DNA of 33,006 bases. Source: Gammaproteobacteria bacterium (GTDB lineage: Bacteria; Pseudomonadota; Gammaproteobacteria; Arenicellales; Poriferihabitantaceae). Of the stretch, positions 26,185 through 33,006 are shown one piece after another. The notes beneath the pieces are model-generated. The model saw only the letters and a list, made by a program, of their open reading frames with translations, did no database searches and had not been told where the DNA came from. The DNA is taken from positions 1-33,006 of the forward strand of contig JAPPPS010000094.1 in the NCBI GenBank assembly GCA_028817405.1. Direction: 5' to 3'. The translations under genes were made by a program, and so were the position numbers. Numbering within the stretch: position 1 is the stretch's first letter; each line of letters begins with the position of its first letter.

Positions 26185-27068
26185 TGGCGGTCCTTATCGA
26201 CAAAAACACCCGCGTGATTTGCCAGGGTTTCACCGGCGCCACCGCCACCTTCCACAGCGAACAGGCGCTGGAATACGGCACGCAACTGGTCGGCGGCGTG
26301 ACCCCCGGCAAGGGCGGCATGACGCACTTGGACTTGCCGGTGTTCGACACCGTGGCGGAAGCGCGCGAAGCCACCGGCGCCGACGCCTCGGTGATTTATG
26401 TGCCGCCGGCGTTCGCCGCGGACGCCATTCTCGAGGCCATCGATGCCGAAATCCCGCTGGTGGTGTGCATCACCGAGGGCGTGCCGGCGCTGGACATGGT
26501 GGCGGTCAAGCGCGCGTTGGCGCATGCGCCGACCCGTCTCATCGGGCCGAACTGCCCCGGCATCATCACCCCCGGCGCATGCAAAATCGGCATCATGCCG
26601 GGCCACATCCACCGCCCAGGCAGCGCCGGCATCGTCTCGCGCTCCGGCACCCTGACATACGAAGCGGTGGCGCAGACCACCGCCGCCGGCTTGGGCCAAA
26701 GCACCTGCATCGGCATCGGCGGCGACCCGGTCAACGGCACCGATTTCATCGACTGCTTGGCGTTGTTCCTCGCCGACGCGCAGACCGAATCCATGGTCAT
26801 CATTGGCGAAATCGGCGGCAGCGCCGAGGAGGAAGCGGCGGAATTTTTGCGCCGCAGTCCAGTTAAGAAACCGGCCTGCGGATTCATCGCGGGCCTGACC
26901 GCGCCGCCGGGCCGGCGCATGGGCCACGCGGGGGCCATCGTCGCCGGCGGCGCCGGCGCGGCCGCGGATAAAATCGAAGCCTTCCAACGCGCCGGCATCG
27001 TGGTCGCCGACTCGCCGGCGTCGTTAGGCGATTCGTTGCTGAAAGCGATTGACGCGTTTGACGGTTGA
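26184..27068 (+). CDS. sucD: Succinyl-CoA synthetase, alpha subunit
   Basis: The 294-residue CoA-binding subunit that carries the phosphohistidine intermediate. Visible are [29 protein letters not shown], the CoA-binding Rossmann segment ([22 protein letters not shown]), [63 protein letters not shown] and the active-site loop [13 protein letters not shown] with His248. Full length. The ATG overlaps the sucC stop by one base, assuring balanced synthesis of the two subunits. It converges with the aminotransferase gene across a 22-base gap. Confidence 0.97.
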   Translation: MAVLIDKNTRVICQGFTGATATFHSEQALEYGTQLVGGVTPGKGGMTHLDLPVFDTVAEAREATGADASVIYVPPAFAADAILEAIDAEIPLVVCITEGVPALDMVAVKRALAHAPTRLIGPNCPGIITPGACKIGIMPGHIHRPGSAGIVSRSGTLTYEAVAQTTAAGLGQSTCIGIGGDPVNGTDFIDCLALFLADAQTESMVIIGEIGGSAEEEAAEFLRRSPVKKPACGFIAGLTAPPGRRMGHAGAIVAGGAGAAADKIEAFQRAGIVVADSPASLGDSLLKAIDAFDG

Positions 27069-27090
27069 ACCGGCGGCGACTCGCCGGGGG

Positions 27091-28017
27091 TTAACTTTCA
27101 TCGCCGGCGCCGGCGCCATCGCCGGCGATGAGAGCGTGATACAATGCGCGGATGCGGTGCAACAATGGCCCCGGTTTGCCGTCGCCGATGACGCGGCCGT
27201 CGATTGTTGTGACCGGGGTTTGCGCGCCGAAGGTGCCGGTTAAAAACGCTTCATCCGCGCCGTAGCAATCGACCAAGGAAAAGTTGCGCTCAAACACCGG
27301 GATGGCGTTGTCGCGGCAGAGTTCGATGACCTTGCGCCGGGTGATGCCGTTCAAGCAGTAGTCGCCGGTGGAAGTCCAGACTGCGCCGCCGCGCGCGATA
27401 AAAAAGTTGCAGGCGTTGGTGGTGTTGACGAAGCCGAACGGGTCCAGCATCAACGCTTCATCGGCGCCGGCTTGCAGCGCGTGGTTGAGCGCGATGATGC
27501 AGTTGAGTTTGGAATGCGAATTGATTTTCGCGTCTTGGGTCAGCGGCAGGCCGCGGTGCTGCGGTACGGTGTGCAAACGGATGCCGCGCTTGACTTGTTC
27601 GCTCGCTTTGGAATGCTCGGCGATGATGACGATGGTCGCGCCGCGGTCGCTCAACTGCGGATGCTGAAACGGCCGGCGCTTGACGCCGCGCGTGACCATC
27701 AATCGGATATGCACATCGTCATGCATGGCGTTCGCGGCCAATGTTTGTTCGATGGCATCGGTTAACTGCGCGCGCGTTTTGCCGATGTCGAGCGCCAAGT
27801 ATTTCGCCGCTTCGAATAAACGCTCCAGATGCAAATCCAAAAACGCGATGCGCCCGCGGTATAAACGCAAGCCTTCCCACACGCCATCGCCCAACATAAA
27901 TCCGCTGTCGTAGACCGACACCAACGCGCGGTCGCGGGGCAGCAACTCGCCGTTGACATACACAACGATGTCGCGGTTGCGCGCGTCATCCGCGGCGTCG
28001 TGGGTGGTGATGTTCAT
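27091..28017 (-). CDS. Class IV (branched-chain/D-amino acid type) PLP aminotransferase
   Basis: A 308-residue fold-type IV PLP enzyme related to IlvE, D-amino acid transaminase and PabC. Motifs: YVNGELLPRDRALVSVYDSGFMLGDGVWEGLRLYRG (N-terminal substrate domain), FLDLHLERLFEAAKYL, GADEALMLDPFGFVNTTNACNFF, and LNGITRRKVIELC followed by FERNFSLVDCYGADEAFLTGTFGAQTPV. The PLP lysine should lie in DAKINSHSKLN, as Lys164 or Lys170; spacing alone does not settle which. The usual Glu of the VxEgsxxNxF segment is replaced (VNTTNACNFF). Exact substrate unknown; it could also supply the aminodeoxychorismate lyase missing from the fabF-mltG junction, but this is inference. Monocistronic. Confidence 0.85.
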   Translation of the reverse strand: MNITTHDAADDARNRDIVVYVNGELLPRDRALVSVYDSGFMLGDGVWEGLRLYRGRIAFLDLHLERLFEAAKYLALDIGKTRAQLTDAIEQTLAANAMHDDVHIRLMVTRGVKRRPFQHPQLSDRGATIVIIAEHSKASEQVKRGIRLHTVPQHRGLPLTQDAKINSHSKLNCIIALNHALQAGADEALMLDPFGFVNTTNACNFFIARGGAVWTSTGDYCLNGITRRKVIELCRDNAIPVFERNFSLVDCYGADEAFLTGTFGAQTPVTTIDGRVIGDGKPGPLLHRIRALYHALIAGDGAGAGDES

Positions 28018-28084
28018 GGTTTAACTGCGGGTTTAACCGCGGGTTCAGCGGCGTGGCAATCGCAAACGCGAATTGAGACGCAAT

Positions 28085-28142
28085 GAAATGAAAAGAAAAG
28101 AAAACACGGCGGCGCGTTCTCAAACGCGACAACGCGCCGCCG
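28085..28142 (-). terminator. Rho-independent terminator of the ABC transporter operon
   Basis: On the minus strand CGGCGGCGCGTT and AACGCGCCGCCG form a perfect 12-bp stem over a 12-nt loop (28142-28107), followed by TGTTTTCTTTTCTTTTC. It lies 23 bases after the stop of the solute-binding protein gene. This is the clearest intrinsic terminator in the window. Confidence 0.92.
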
Positions 28143-28164
28143 CTGGTGTGACACCGTCGTTTAT

Positions 28165-29034
28165 TTATTTGTTGAACAACAGTTCGCGCTGAATCACCGG
28201 CGACGCTTTCGGGTCGAGACCGAACTCGGTGAGAAACGCTTCATACCATTTTTGTGTGCGGCCGGTTTCATAGTAATAAAAAATCGCGTGACTCACCCAG
28301 TCGCGAAAAGTTTTGTCGGCCTCGCGCCGCACCGCGATGGAAGACGGCGACGAGAACGCCGGCGTGGGAATCACCAACTTGCCGGCGCCGAACTTTTTGC
28401 GCGCCGCCAGCAGCGGCGGATGAAACAACGACACCGCATCCACGCGCCCGGATTGAAACGCCGCCAGCGCCGCGCCGTTGTCGGGGAAACGCTGAATGTC
28501 GGCGTTGGGAATGGTGCGCGTTAAGAACGCATCCATGCTGGTGGCCTGCGGCACCGCCACGCGCACGCCGTCTTGATTCAAGTCCTCCCACGATTCCGCC
28601 GCCAAGTCGTCGCGCGCCAGCACCGCCAGCGAAATATACAGCAGCGGCTGGAACGGATAATCCACCACCCGCGCGCGCGACGGCGTTGCATCGAGAAACA
28701 TCATGTCGATTTTGTTGGCTTGCAGGGCCGCGATGGCGGTCGCCCAAGTGACCTCGACCATTTCCAGTTCGACATCCAAGTCGTTGGCCATGGCCTGGCC
28801 GATGGAGACGATGAGGCCGCTTTCCCATTGCCCGGTGGCCGGGTTTTTGGAATACCACGGCGGCGCTTGGGTGACGCCCATGCGCAGTTTGCCGGTCGAC
28901 TGAATGGTCTCCCAAGTTGACGGCGACGGCGACTGCGCCTGCGCGGCCGGTGCAGTGACGCTCAGCAGCGCGGCGACGGTGATGGCGATGGCGACGCCGA
29001 TAACGGCGCCGGCGTGTGCGAAAGTTTTATTCAT
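28165..29034 (-). CDS. ABC transporter periplasmic solute-binding protein (family 3)
   Basis: A 289-residue periplasmic receptor of the amino-acid/polar-solute family (SBP_bac_3). A signal peptide (about 1-33, cut after AQA) is followed by TIQSTGKLRMGVTQAPPWYSKNPATGQWESGLIVSIGQAMANDLDVELEMVEV, WATAIAALQANKIDMMFLDATPSRARVVDYPFQP and DNGAALAAFQSGRVDAVSLFHPP, the two lobes and ligand cleft of the family. The ligand cannot be read from sequence. The family usually binds amino acids; pairing with betC raises choline-O-sulfate or another charged small molecule as a possibility. Last gene of the minus-strand operon (permease, permease, ATPase, binding protein), 29 bases after the ATPase and before a strong terminator. 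Confidence 0.9.
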   Translation of the reverse strand: MNKTFAHAGAVIGVAIAITVAALLSVTAPAAQAQSPSPSTWETIQSTGKLRMGVTQAPPWYSKNPATGQWESGLIVSIGQAMANDLDVELEMVEVTWATAIAALQANKIDMMFLDATPSRARVVDYPFQPLLYISLAVLARDDLAAESWEDLNQDGVRVAVPQATSMDAFLTRTIPNADIQRFPDNGAALAAFQSGRVDAVSLFHPPLLAARKKFGAGKLVIPTPAFSSPSSIAVRREADKTFRDWVSHAIFYYYETGRTQKWYEAFLTEFGLDPKASPVIQRELLFNK

Positions 29035-29063
29035 GACAGTTTCCTCATGATTGCGGTTGCCCG

Positions 29064-29837
29064 TTAGTCGGGAAGTTTAAACAGCGAATGCCCGTCGAGA
29101 AACTCGCGCATGCGTTGCGTGGCGGGTTGCTTCAGCACTTGCTGCGGTTCGCCTTGTTCCAGGATAACCCCCTGGTCAAGGAATAAAACACGGTTGGCGA
29201 CATGATAAGCGAAACCCAACTCATGCGTCACCACCACCATGGTCATGCCTTCTTCGGTCAACTGGCGCATGGTTTTCAGCACCTCGCCGACCAGTTCGGG
29301 GTCCAGCGCCGAAGTGACTTCGTCGAACAGCATAATATCCGGGTCCATGGCCAAGGCGCGCGCAATCGCGACCCGCTGCTTCTGGCCGCCGGACAGCCGC
29401 GCCGGATATTCACTCGCTTTGTCCGACAAACCGACTCGCGCCAACTGCTCGCGCGCTTTGTTCGCCGCTTCCGACGCGCCGCGTTTCAGCACCGTCACCT
29501 GGCCCTCCATGATGTTCTGCAGCACCGTCATGTGCGGGAACAGATTGAAGTGCTGAAACACCATGCCGATGCGGGTGCGCAGTTTGCATAGTTCGCGCTC
29601 ACGGTAGCGCATGCCGCCGTTGCGTTGTTCGCCGACCAACCGGCCGTGCAGGTAAATGCGGCCGGCGCTCGGCGTTTCCATGAAGTTGATGCATCTCAGC
29701 AGCGTGCTTTTGCCGCAGCCGCTGGAGCCGAGCAGCACCACGGTCTCGCCGGCGGCCACGCGCATGTCGATGCCGGCCAGGACGGTCAAGTCGCCGAAAC
29801 GCTTGTGCAGATTGTCGATGCGCAGCATGTCGTTCAT
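29064..29837 (-). CDS. Polar amino acid-type ABC transporter ATPase (GlnQ-like)
   Basis: A 257-residue ATP-binding subunit that powers the importer from the cytosolic side. The Walker A motif GSSGCGKST is at 37-45, the Q-loop at [17 protein letters not shown], the signature LSGGQKQR at 148-155, Walker [14 protein letters not shown] at 168-180, and the switch His in [16 protein letters not shown]. It is close to the GlnQ/HisP group of polar-amino-acid importers. A second in-frame ATG three codons later could be the true start. It begins one base after the upstream permease stop and is 29 bases before the binding-protein gene. Confidence 0.94.
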   Translation of the reverse strand: MNDMLRIDNLHKRFGDLTVLAGIDMRVAAGETVVLLGSSGCGKSTLLRCINFMETPSAGRIYLHGRLVGEQRNGGMRYRERELCKLRTRIGMVFQHFNLFPHMTVLQNIMEGQVTVLKRGASEAANKAREQLARVGLSDKASEYPARLSGGQKQRVAIARALAMDPDIMLFDEVTSALDPELVGEVLKTMRQLTEEGMTMVVVTHELGFAYHVANRVLFLDQGVILEQGEPQQVLKQPATQRMREFLDGHSLFKLPD

Positions 29838-29838
29838 G

Positions 29839-30504
29839 CTATTCGCTCTTGCGCAGCATGCGCTCCAAAATATAAGTGCCTTGCACCACCGGATACAGCA
29901 CCACGAAGAAAATCAACGCCACGGTCGTGTAACTTTCAATCGGGTTGAAGTTGAGGTCGGCGATTAACTTCGCTTGGTTCAGCGTCTCGATATACGCCAC
30001 CACCGAAGCCAGCGTGGACATCTTAAACACTTCGATGCCGCGGTTGGTCAGGGCCGGCAGTACGCGCTTGAGCGCGACCGGCAAAATGATGCGGCGCAGC
30101 GTTTGTTGGTACGCCATGCCAAGGGCTTTGCCGGCTTCCCACTGGCCGGGTTCGATGGACTGAATGCCGGCGCGGTAAATCTCTGCGGAGAACGCCATGG
30201 TGTTGAGCGAGATGCCGAGCGTCGCAGCCAAAAACGGATTGACTTCGACGCCGGTGAGAATCGGAAACGCGTAATAAAACCAGATGATTTGCACCAGCAC
30301 CGGGGTGTTGCGAAACACTTCCACGAACGCCATGGACGGCAGGCGCAGCAGCGGCATTTTCGCATACCGGCAGACGCCGACCAACAACCCGCCGCCGAGT
30401 CCAAGCGTGACCGTGGCGGCGAATACGGTGAGCGTGCCTTGCAAGCCGACCCACAGCACCTGCCAGTTGGCGAGGATGGCGGCGAAATCCCAAGCGTGAT
30501 TCAT
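29839..30504 (-). CDS. Polar amino acid ABC transporter permease 1
   Basis: A 221-residue integral membrane permease of the HisM/GlnP family with about five membrane segments. The EAA loop that contacts the ATPase reads [32 protein letters not shown], and the [19 protein letters not shown] motif is typical. The ATG lies in an ATGA overlap with the upstream permease (30501-30504). It pairs with the second permease to form a heterodimeric channel. Confidence 0.92.
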   Translation of the reverse strand: MNHAWDFAAILANWQVLWVGLQGTLTVFAATVTLGLGGGLLVGVCRYAKMPLLRLPSMAFVEVFRNTPVLVQIIWFYYAFPILTGVEVNPFLAATLGISLNTMAFSAEIYRAGIQSIEPGQWEAGKALGMAYQQTLRRIILPVALKRVLPALTNRGIEVFKMSTLASVVAYIETLNQAKLIADLNFNPIESYTTVALIFFVVLYPVVQGTYILERMLRKSE

Positions 30505-31175
30505 CGCAGCGTACTGTCGCCGGACTTGGCGAGTCGGTGCTCAACGCGAATCGACAACTGGCTGAGAACAAAAATCAAAACGAAATACATCAGCGCGACC
30601 ACCGTATACACTTCCAGCGGCCGAAAAGTTTTCTGCGCCAAGTCGTTGGCTTGAAACATCAAGTCGGTATACGCCACGGTGGAGACCAAGGTGGTGGTTT
30701 TCAGCAGTTCGATGGCGCGTTCCATAAACGCCGGAATCATGCGCCTGACCGCTTGCGGCAAAATGATGCGGCGCATGGATTGCGCGTAGGTCATGCCCAT
30801 CGCTTTGCCGCCTTCCCACTGGCCTTTGTCGATGGACTGAATGCCGCCGCGGAAAATCTCGGCGAAGAACGCCGACGATTGAATCGAGAAGGTGACGATG
30901 GAGGCGATGAACGGCGTCATGCGCACATCGATGAGAATCGGCAGCGCAAAGAAGAACCAAAACAGTTGCACCAGCGGCGGCGTGGTGCGGAAAAACTCGA
31001 TGATGAACGCCGCCACCGCCGACGCCGGGCGCAGCGTCGACAACCGCAGCACCGCGAGGCACAAGCCCAGCGGCACGCCGAAGGTTAAGGCGAGCGCGGT
31101 GACTTTCAGCGTGTTGACCAAGCCCAACAACAGCAGGTCAAAATCCGACAGCACCGCCCAGAAATTCCACTCCAC
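30501..31175 (-). CDS. Polar amino acid ABC transporter permease 2
   Basis: A 224-residue partner permease with the same architecture: LLLLGLVNTLKVTALALTFG, EFFRTTPPLVQLFWFFFALP and an EAA loop EGGKAMGMTYAQSMRRIILPQAVRRMIPAFME. First gene of the four-gene minus-strand operon. I chose the GTG at 31175, since a ribosome site GGGGAG (31187-31182) lies 6 nt before it and the N-terminus then aligns with its partner. A longer reading from an ATG at 31301 adds FVFALVFALVFAF, coded by an intergenic 12-bp repeat and overlapping the betC leader; this is probably not translated. It diverges from betC. Confidence 0.9.
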   Translation of the reverse strand: MEWNFWAVLSDFDLLLLGLVNTLKVTALALTFGVPLGLCLAVLRLSTLRPASAVAAFIIEFFRTTPPLVQLFWFFFALPILIDVRMTPFIASIVTFSIQSSAFFAEIFRGGIQSIDKGQWEGGKAMGMTYAQSMRRIILPQAVRRMIPAFMERAIELLKTTTLVSTVAYTDLMFQANDLAQKTFRPLEVYTVVALMYFVLIFVLSQLSIRVEHRLAKSGDSTLR

Positions 31176-31181
31176 GCACAA

Positions 31182-31187
31182 CTCCCC
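31182..31187 (-). promoter_or_regulatory. Ribosome binding site deciding the GTG start of permease 2
   Basis: GGGGAG on the minus strand, 6 nt upstream of the GTG at 31175. It supports that start over the ATG at 31301. Confidence 0.6.
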
Positions 31188-31193
31188 GATGAT

Positions 31194-31206
31194 TCGATAG
31201 TATCGA
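31194..31206. promoter_or_regulatory. Palindrome TCGATAGTATCGA in the divergent ABC/betC gap
   Basis: A 13-base odd-length palindrome centred on G31200, 19 bases upstream of the permease GTG. Its position between divergent genes suits an operator or the -10 region of the ABC operon (TACTAT on the minus strand). No regulator gene is in the window. Confidence 0.4.
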
Positions 31207-31256
31207 TGGTCTTGAACAAAATCAGCGGCCGCGCGCCAAGCAAAACCAACAACAAA

Positions 31257-31292
31257 CGCGAAAACGAGCGCGAAAACGAGCGCGAAAACGAA
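31257..31292. repeat. 12-bp tandem repeat x3 in the divergent ABC/betC gap
   Basis: Three units of CGCGAAAACGAG (31257-31268, 31269-31280, 31281-31292; the last differs at one base). The 12-bp spacing is near one turn of DNA, so the A-tracts are in rough phase, which suits either a bent segment or a repeated regulator site. It has no coding role in the chosen starts. Confidence 0.75.
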
Positions 31293-31362
31293 CGGCGGCA
31301 AGGGCGGCGCGGCCTCTGCTATCCTACGCCGCTATCCTACCCAAACTTCGTTCCCGAATTCA

Positions 31363-31370
31363 AGCGGAGG
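31363..31370 (+). promoter_or_regulatory. Ribosome binding site deciding the betC start
   Basis: AGCGGAGG lies 6 nt upstream of the ATG at 31377, the position where homologous choline-sulfatases begin. An open frame upstream to 31206 reads through repeats and is not supported. Confidence 0.7.
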
Positions 31371-31376
31371 CCCGCC

Positions 31377-32885
31377 ATGCGCCCGCCCAACATGCTGTTT
31401 ATCCAAGTCGACCAGATGAGCGCGTCCGCGTTGTCCGCGTACGGCAATTCGTTCAGTCGCACGCCGCATCTCGCTCAACTGGCATCGGCCGGCGCGGTGT
31501 TTGAGAACGCGTATTGCAACTTTCCGTTGTGCGCGCCGTCGCGGTTTTCCATGGCCAGCGGTCAACTCTGCTCGATCATCGGCGCGTTTGACAACGCGGC
31601 CGAACTGCCGGCCTCGGTGCCGACTTACGCGCATTACTTGCGCGCGTTAGGTTATCAAACCGCGCTGGCCGGCAAGATGCATTTCATTGGGCCGGACCAG
31701 CATCATGGATTCGAGCAGCGCCTCACCGCGGAGATTTACCCGGCCGATTTCAGTTGGGTGCCGCGCTGGGGCGACGAAGGCGCGCGCGACACCAACGATG
31801 CAAGTTCGGTGACGGTCGCGGGCCCATGCGCGCGCAGCGTACAAATCGACTACGACGAAGAAGTCGCGGCTAAAGCGGTGCAGCATCTTTACGACATCGC
31901 GCGCGCCGCCAGCGACGATTCGCGGCCGTTCTTCTTGCAGGTTTCTTTCACGCATCCGCATGAACCGTATCTTTGTTTGCGCGAGTATTGGGACATGTAT
32001 GACGGCGTGGATATTCCGCCGCCGACGGTGCGCGCGTTGCCGGCCGAACAGCACGATGCGCATGCGTTGCGGTTGCTGAAGGATTTCGGCATGTTGGATT
32101 ATGCGTTTACCGCGGCGCAGATTCAGCGCGCCCGCCGCGCGTATTATGGTTCGGTGAGTTATGTCGACGCGTTAATCGGCCGCGTTCTCGATGCGTTAAA
32201 CGCCACCGGCATGCGCGGCGATACCGCGGTTATTTTCACCGCCGACCATGGCGACATGTTGGGCGAGCGCGGCATGTGGTTTAAGAAACATTTTTATGAG
32301 CCGGCGTTGCGCGTGCCGTTGTTGATTGCGGCGCCGCGGTTTGCGCCAAAGCGCATCTCGGAATTGGTGTCGCTGGTGGACTTGCTGCCGACCTTTTGCG
32401 GCCTCGCCGGCGGCCGGCATGATGATGTCGAGTCGCTGGCCGGCGGCGATTTGATTCCGTTATTAACGCGCGACGGTGATGCGCCGCCGGCGCGCACGGT
32501 ATACGCCGAATACCTGGCCGAGGCCGCGCTCGCGCCCATCTTCATGCTGCGGCGCGGCCGCTGGAAATACATCACCTCAACCGCCGACCCCAAGTTGCTG
32601 TTTGATTTATCCGCCGACCCGCATGAGACAAACAACTTGGTCGCCGCTCCGGCCCACGCCGGCACCGTCGCCGAACTGGAAGAAGAAGCGCAAGCGCGAT
32701 GGGATTCGGCGCAGTTGACGCGCGCCATCGTCACCAGCCAAAACCGCCGCCGCAAAATCCTGCAAGCCCACCGCTATGGCGCGCCCCCGCGCTGGGACGG
32801 CGACTCCCCCGGCGAGGTCTCTCGATGGTACCGCGGAAAGGGGAGTTACAACGCATGGGCGTTTGATTATTTGCCGGATGATTGA
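31377..32885 (+). CDS. betC: Choline-sulfatase
   Basis: A 502-residue type I sulfatase that hydrolyses choline-O-sulfate to choline and sulfate, feeding glycine betaine or carbon and sulfur metabolism. Catalytic Cys52 in LCAPSRFSMASGQ (C-x-P-S-R) is the site converted to formylglycine. Metal ligands are Asp12 (FIQVDQ) and Asp290-His291 (TADHGDMLGERGMWFK). Choline-sulfatase signatures include DNAAELPASVPTYAHYLRALGYQTALAGKMHFIGPDQHHGFEQRL, IYPADF and VSFTHPHEPY. Length and motif order follow characterised BetC. No signal peptide, so it is cytosolic and needs an importer; the divergent ABC operon is a candidate. betA, betB and betI are not in the window. Confidence 0.94.
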   Translation: MRPPNMLFIQVDQMSASALSAYGNSFSRTPHLAQLASAGAVFENAYCNFPLCAPSRFSMASGQLCSIIGAFDNAAELPASVPTYAHYLRALGYQTALAGKMHFIGPDQHHGFEQRLTAEIYPADFSWVPRWGDEGARDTNDASSVTVAGPCARSVQIDYDEEVAAKAVQHLYDIARAASDDSRPFFLQVSFTHPHEPYLCLREYWDMYDGVDIPPPTVRALPAEQHDAHALRLLKDFGMLDYAFTAAQIQRARRAYYGSVSYVDALIGRVLDALNATGMRGDTAVIFTADHGDMLGERGMWFKKHFYEPALRVPLLIAAPRFAPKRISELVSLVDLLPTFCGLAGGRHDDVESLAGGDLIPLLTRDGDAPPARTVYAEYLAEAALAPIFMLRRGRWKYITSTADPKLLFDLSADPHETNNLVAAPAHAGTVAELEEEAQARWDSAQLTRAIVTSQNRRRKILQAHRYGAPPRWDGDSPGEVSRWYRGKGSYNAWAFDYLPDD

Positions 32886-32933
32886 CGGTGGTGAGCGCCG
32901 GTACTTGATTGACGGCGTTTCGCGTCGGTACTT
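32880..32933 (+). repeat. 27-bp imperfect tandem repeat across the betC stop codon
   Basis: Units 32880-32906 and 32907-32933 share 22 of 27 bases; both begin GATTGACGG and end CGGTACTT. The first unit contains the last Asp codon and stop of betC (GAT TGA). The duplication may have placed a spare stop codon downstream. Confidence 0.75.
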
Positions 32934-32952
32934 TTGCGCGGCGCGAGGGGGG

Positions 32953-33006
32953 CGTCATTCCGTGCGGTAGAGGAATAAGGAAGCGTAGCGACTATATTCC
33001 TCACCG
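32953..33006. repeat. Extragenic palindrome at the window edge
   Basis: CGGTAGAGGAATA (32965-32977) pairs with TATTCCTCACCG (32995-33006) with a single bulged A, over a 17-nt loop. The adjacent CGTCATTCC (32953-32961) matches, in the other orientation, the element at 6552-6560, suggesting a dispersed repeat family. It may continue beyond the window and may also end betC transcription. Confidence 0.6.

Noticed and set aside
31176-31301. N-terminal extension of permease 2 from an ATG at 31301
   Set aside because: It translates the intergenic 12-bp repeat, has no ribosome site, and the GTG at 31175 with GGGGAG upstream aligns with the partner permease.
31206-31376. N-terminal extension of betC
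   Set aside because: The added residues are repeat-derived (KRENERENEREN). A strong ribosome site and the family start are at 31377.
1-33006. Insertion sequences, prophage or defence genes
   Set aside because: No transposase, integrase, phage structural, toxin-antitoxin or nuclease motif was found in any frame examined.

Overview
The window is a GC-rich stretch of bacterial chromosome made up almost wholly of protein-coding genes. It most resembles an uncultured gammaproteobacterium. The support is gene order: acpP-fabF-mltG-tmk-holB, gatCAB diverging from mreB, mreBCD followed by mrdA-rodA-mltB-rlpA, and a YceF-type Maf protein. A giant Calx-beta surface protein and a choline-sulfatase fit a marine or host-associated lifestyle, but that part is inference. 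No rRNA, CRISPR array, transposase or phage gene was seen.

Layout. (1) 1-6504: the 3' part of a giant exported protein. It has about nine complete Calx-beta-like modules, two further adhesin-type modules around an Ig-like module, a repeat-rich linker and a C-terminal outer-membrane barrel-like domain. (2) 6800-11845, plus strand: acyl carrier protein, KAS II, the MltG transglycosylase, thymidylate kinase and DNA polymerase III delta-prime. (3) 11890-15985, minus strand: gatC-gatA-gatB, then a tRNA-Arg(UCG) with its own promoter, then yceF/maf. (4) 16244-24072, plus strand: the rod-shape and wall-elongation cluster mreB, mreC, mreD, mrdA (PBP2), rodA, mltB, rlpA, with many ATGA overlaps, closed by a hairpin. 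(5) 24088-24861, minus strand: a GNAT acetyltransferase. (6) 24991-27068, plus strand: sucC-sucD. (7) 27091-28017, minus strand: a class IV PLP aminotransferase. (8) 28165-31175, minus strand: a four-gene polar-amino-acid-type ABC importer with a clear Rho-independent terminator. It diverges from (9) betC choline-sulfatase, 31377-32885.

How the genes fit together. Blocks 2 to 4 are housekeeping genes for fatty acid synthesis, DNA replication, Gln-tRNA/Asn-tRNA amidation and cell-wall elongation. Blocks 8 and 9 look like a small import-and-use module. The divergent arrangement suggests, without proving, that the importer takes up choline-O-sulfate or a related compound.

The most unusual features are simple-sequence DNA. 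Short GC-rich tandem repeats occur in several intergenic gaps. Low-complexity linkers or tails have been added to otherwise conserved core proteins (HolB, MreC, PBP2, RlpA, Tmk). The giant protein has a linker whose DNA reads as Thr-Val repeats in another frame and on the opposite strand. I saw no clear case of a wholly new multi-gene system. The best leads are the betC/ABC pairing, the three-frame repeat and the repeat-laden linkers.
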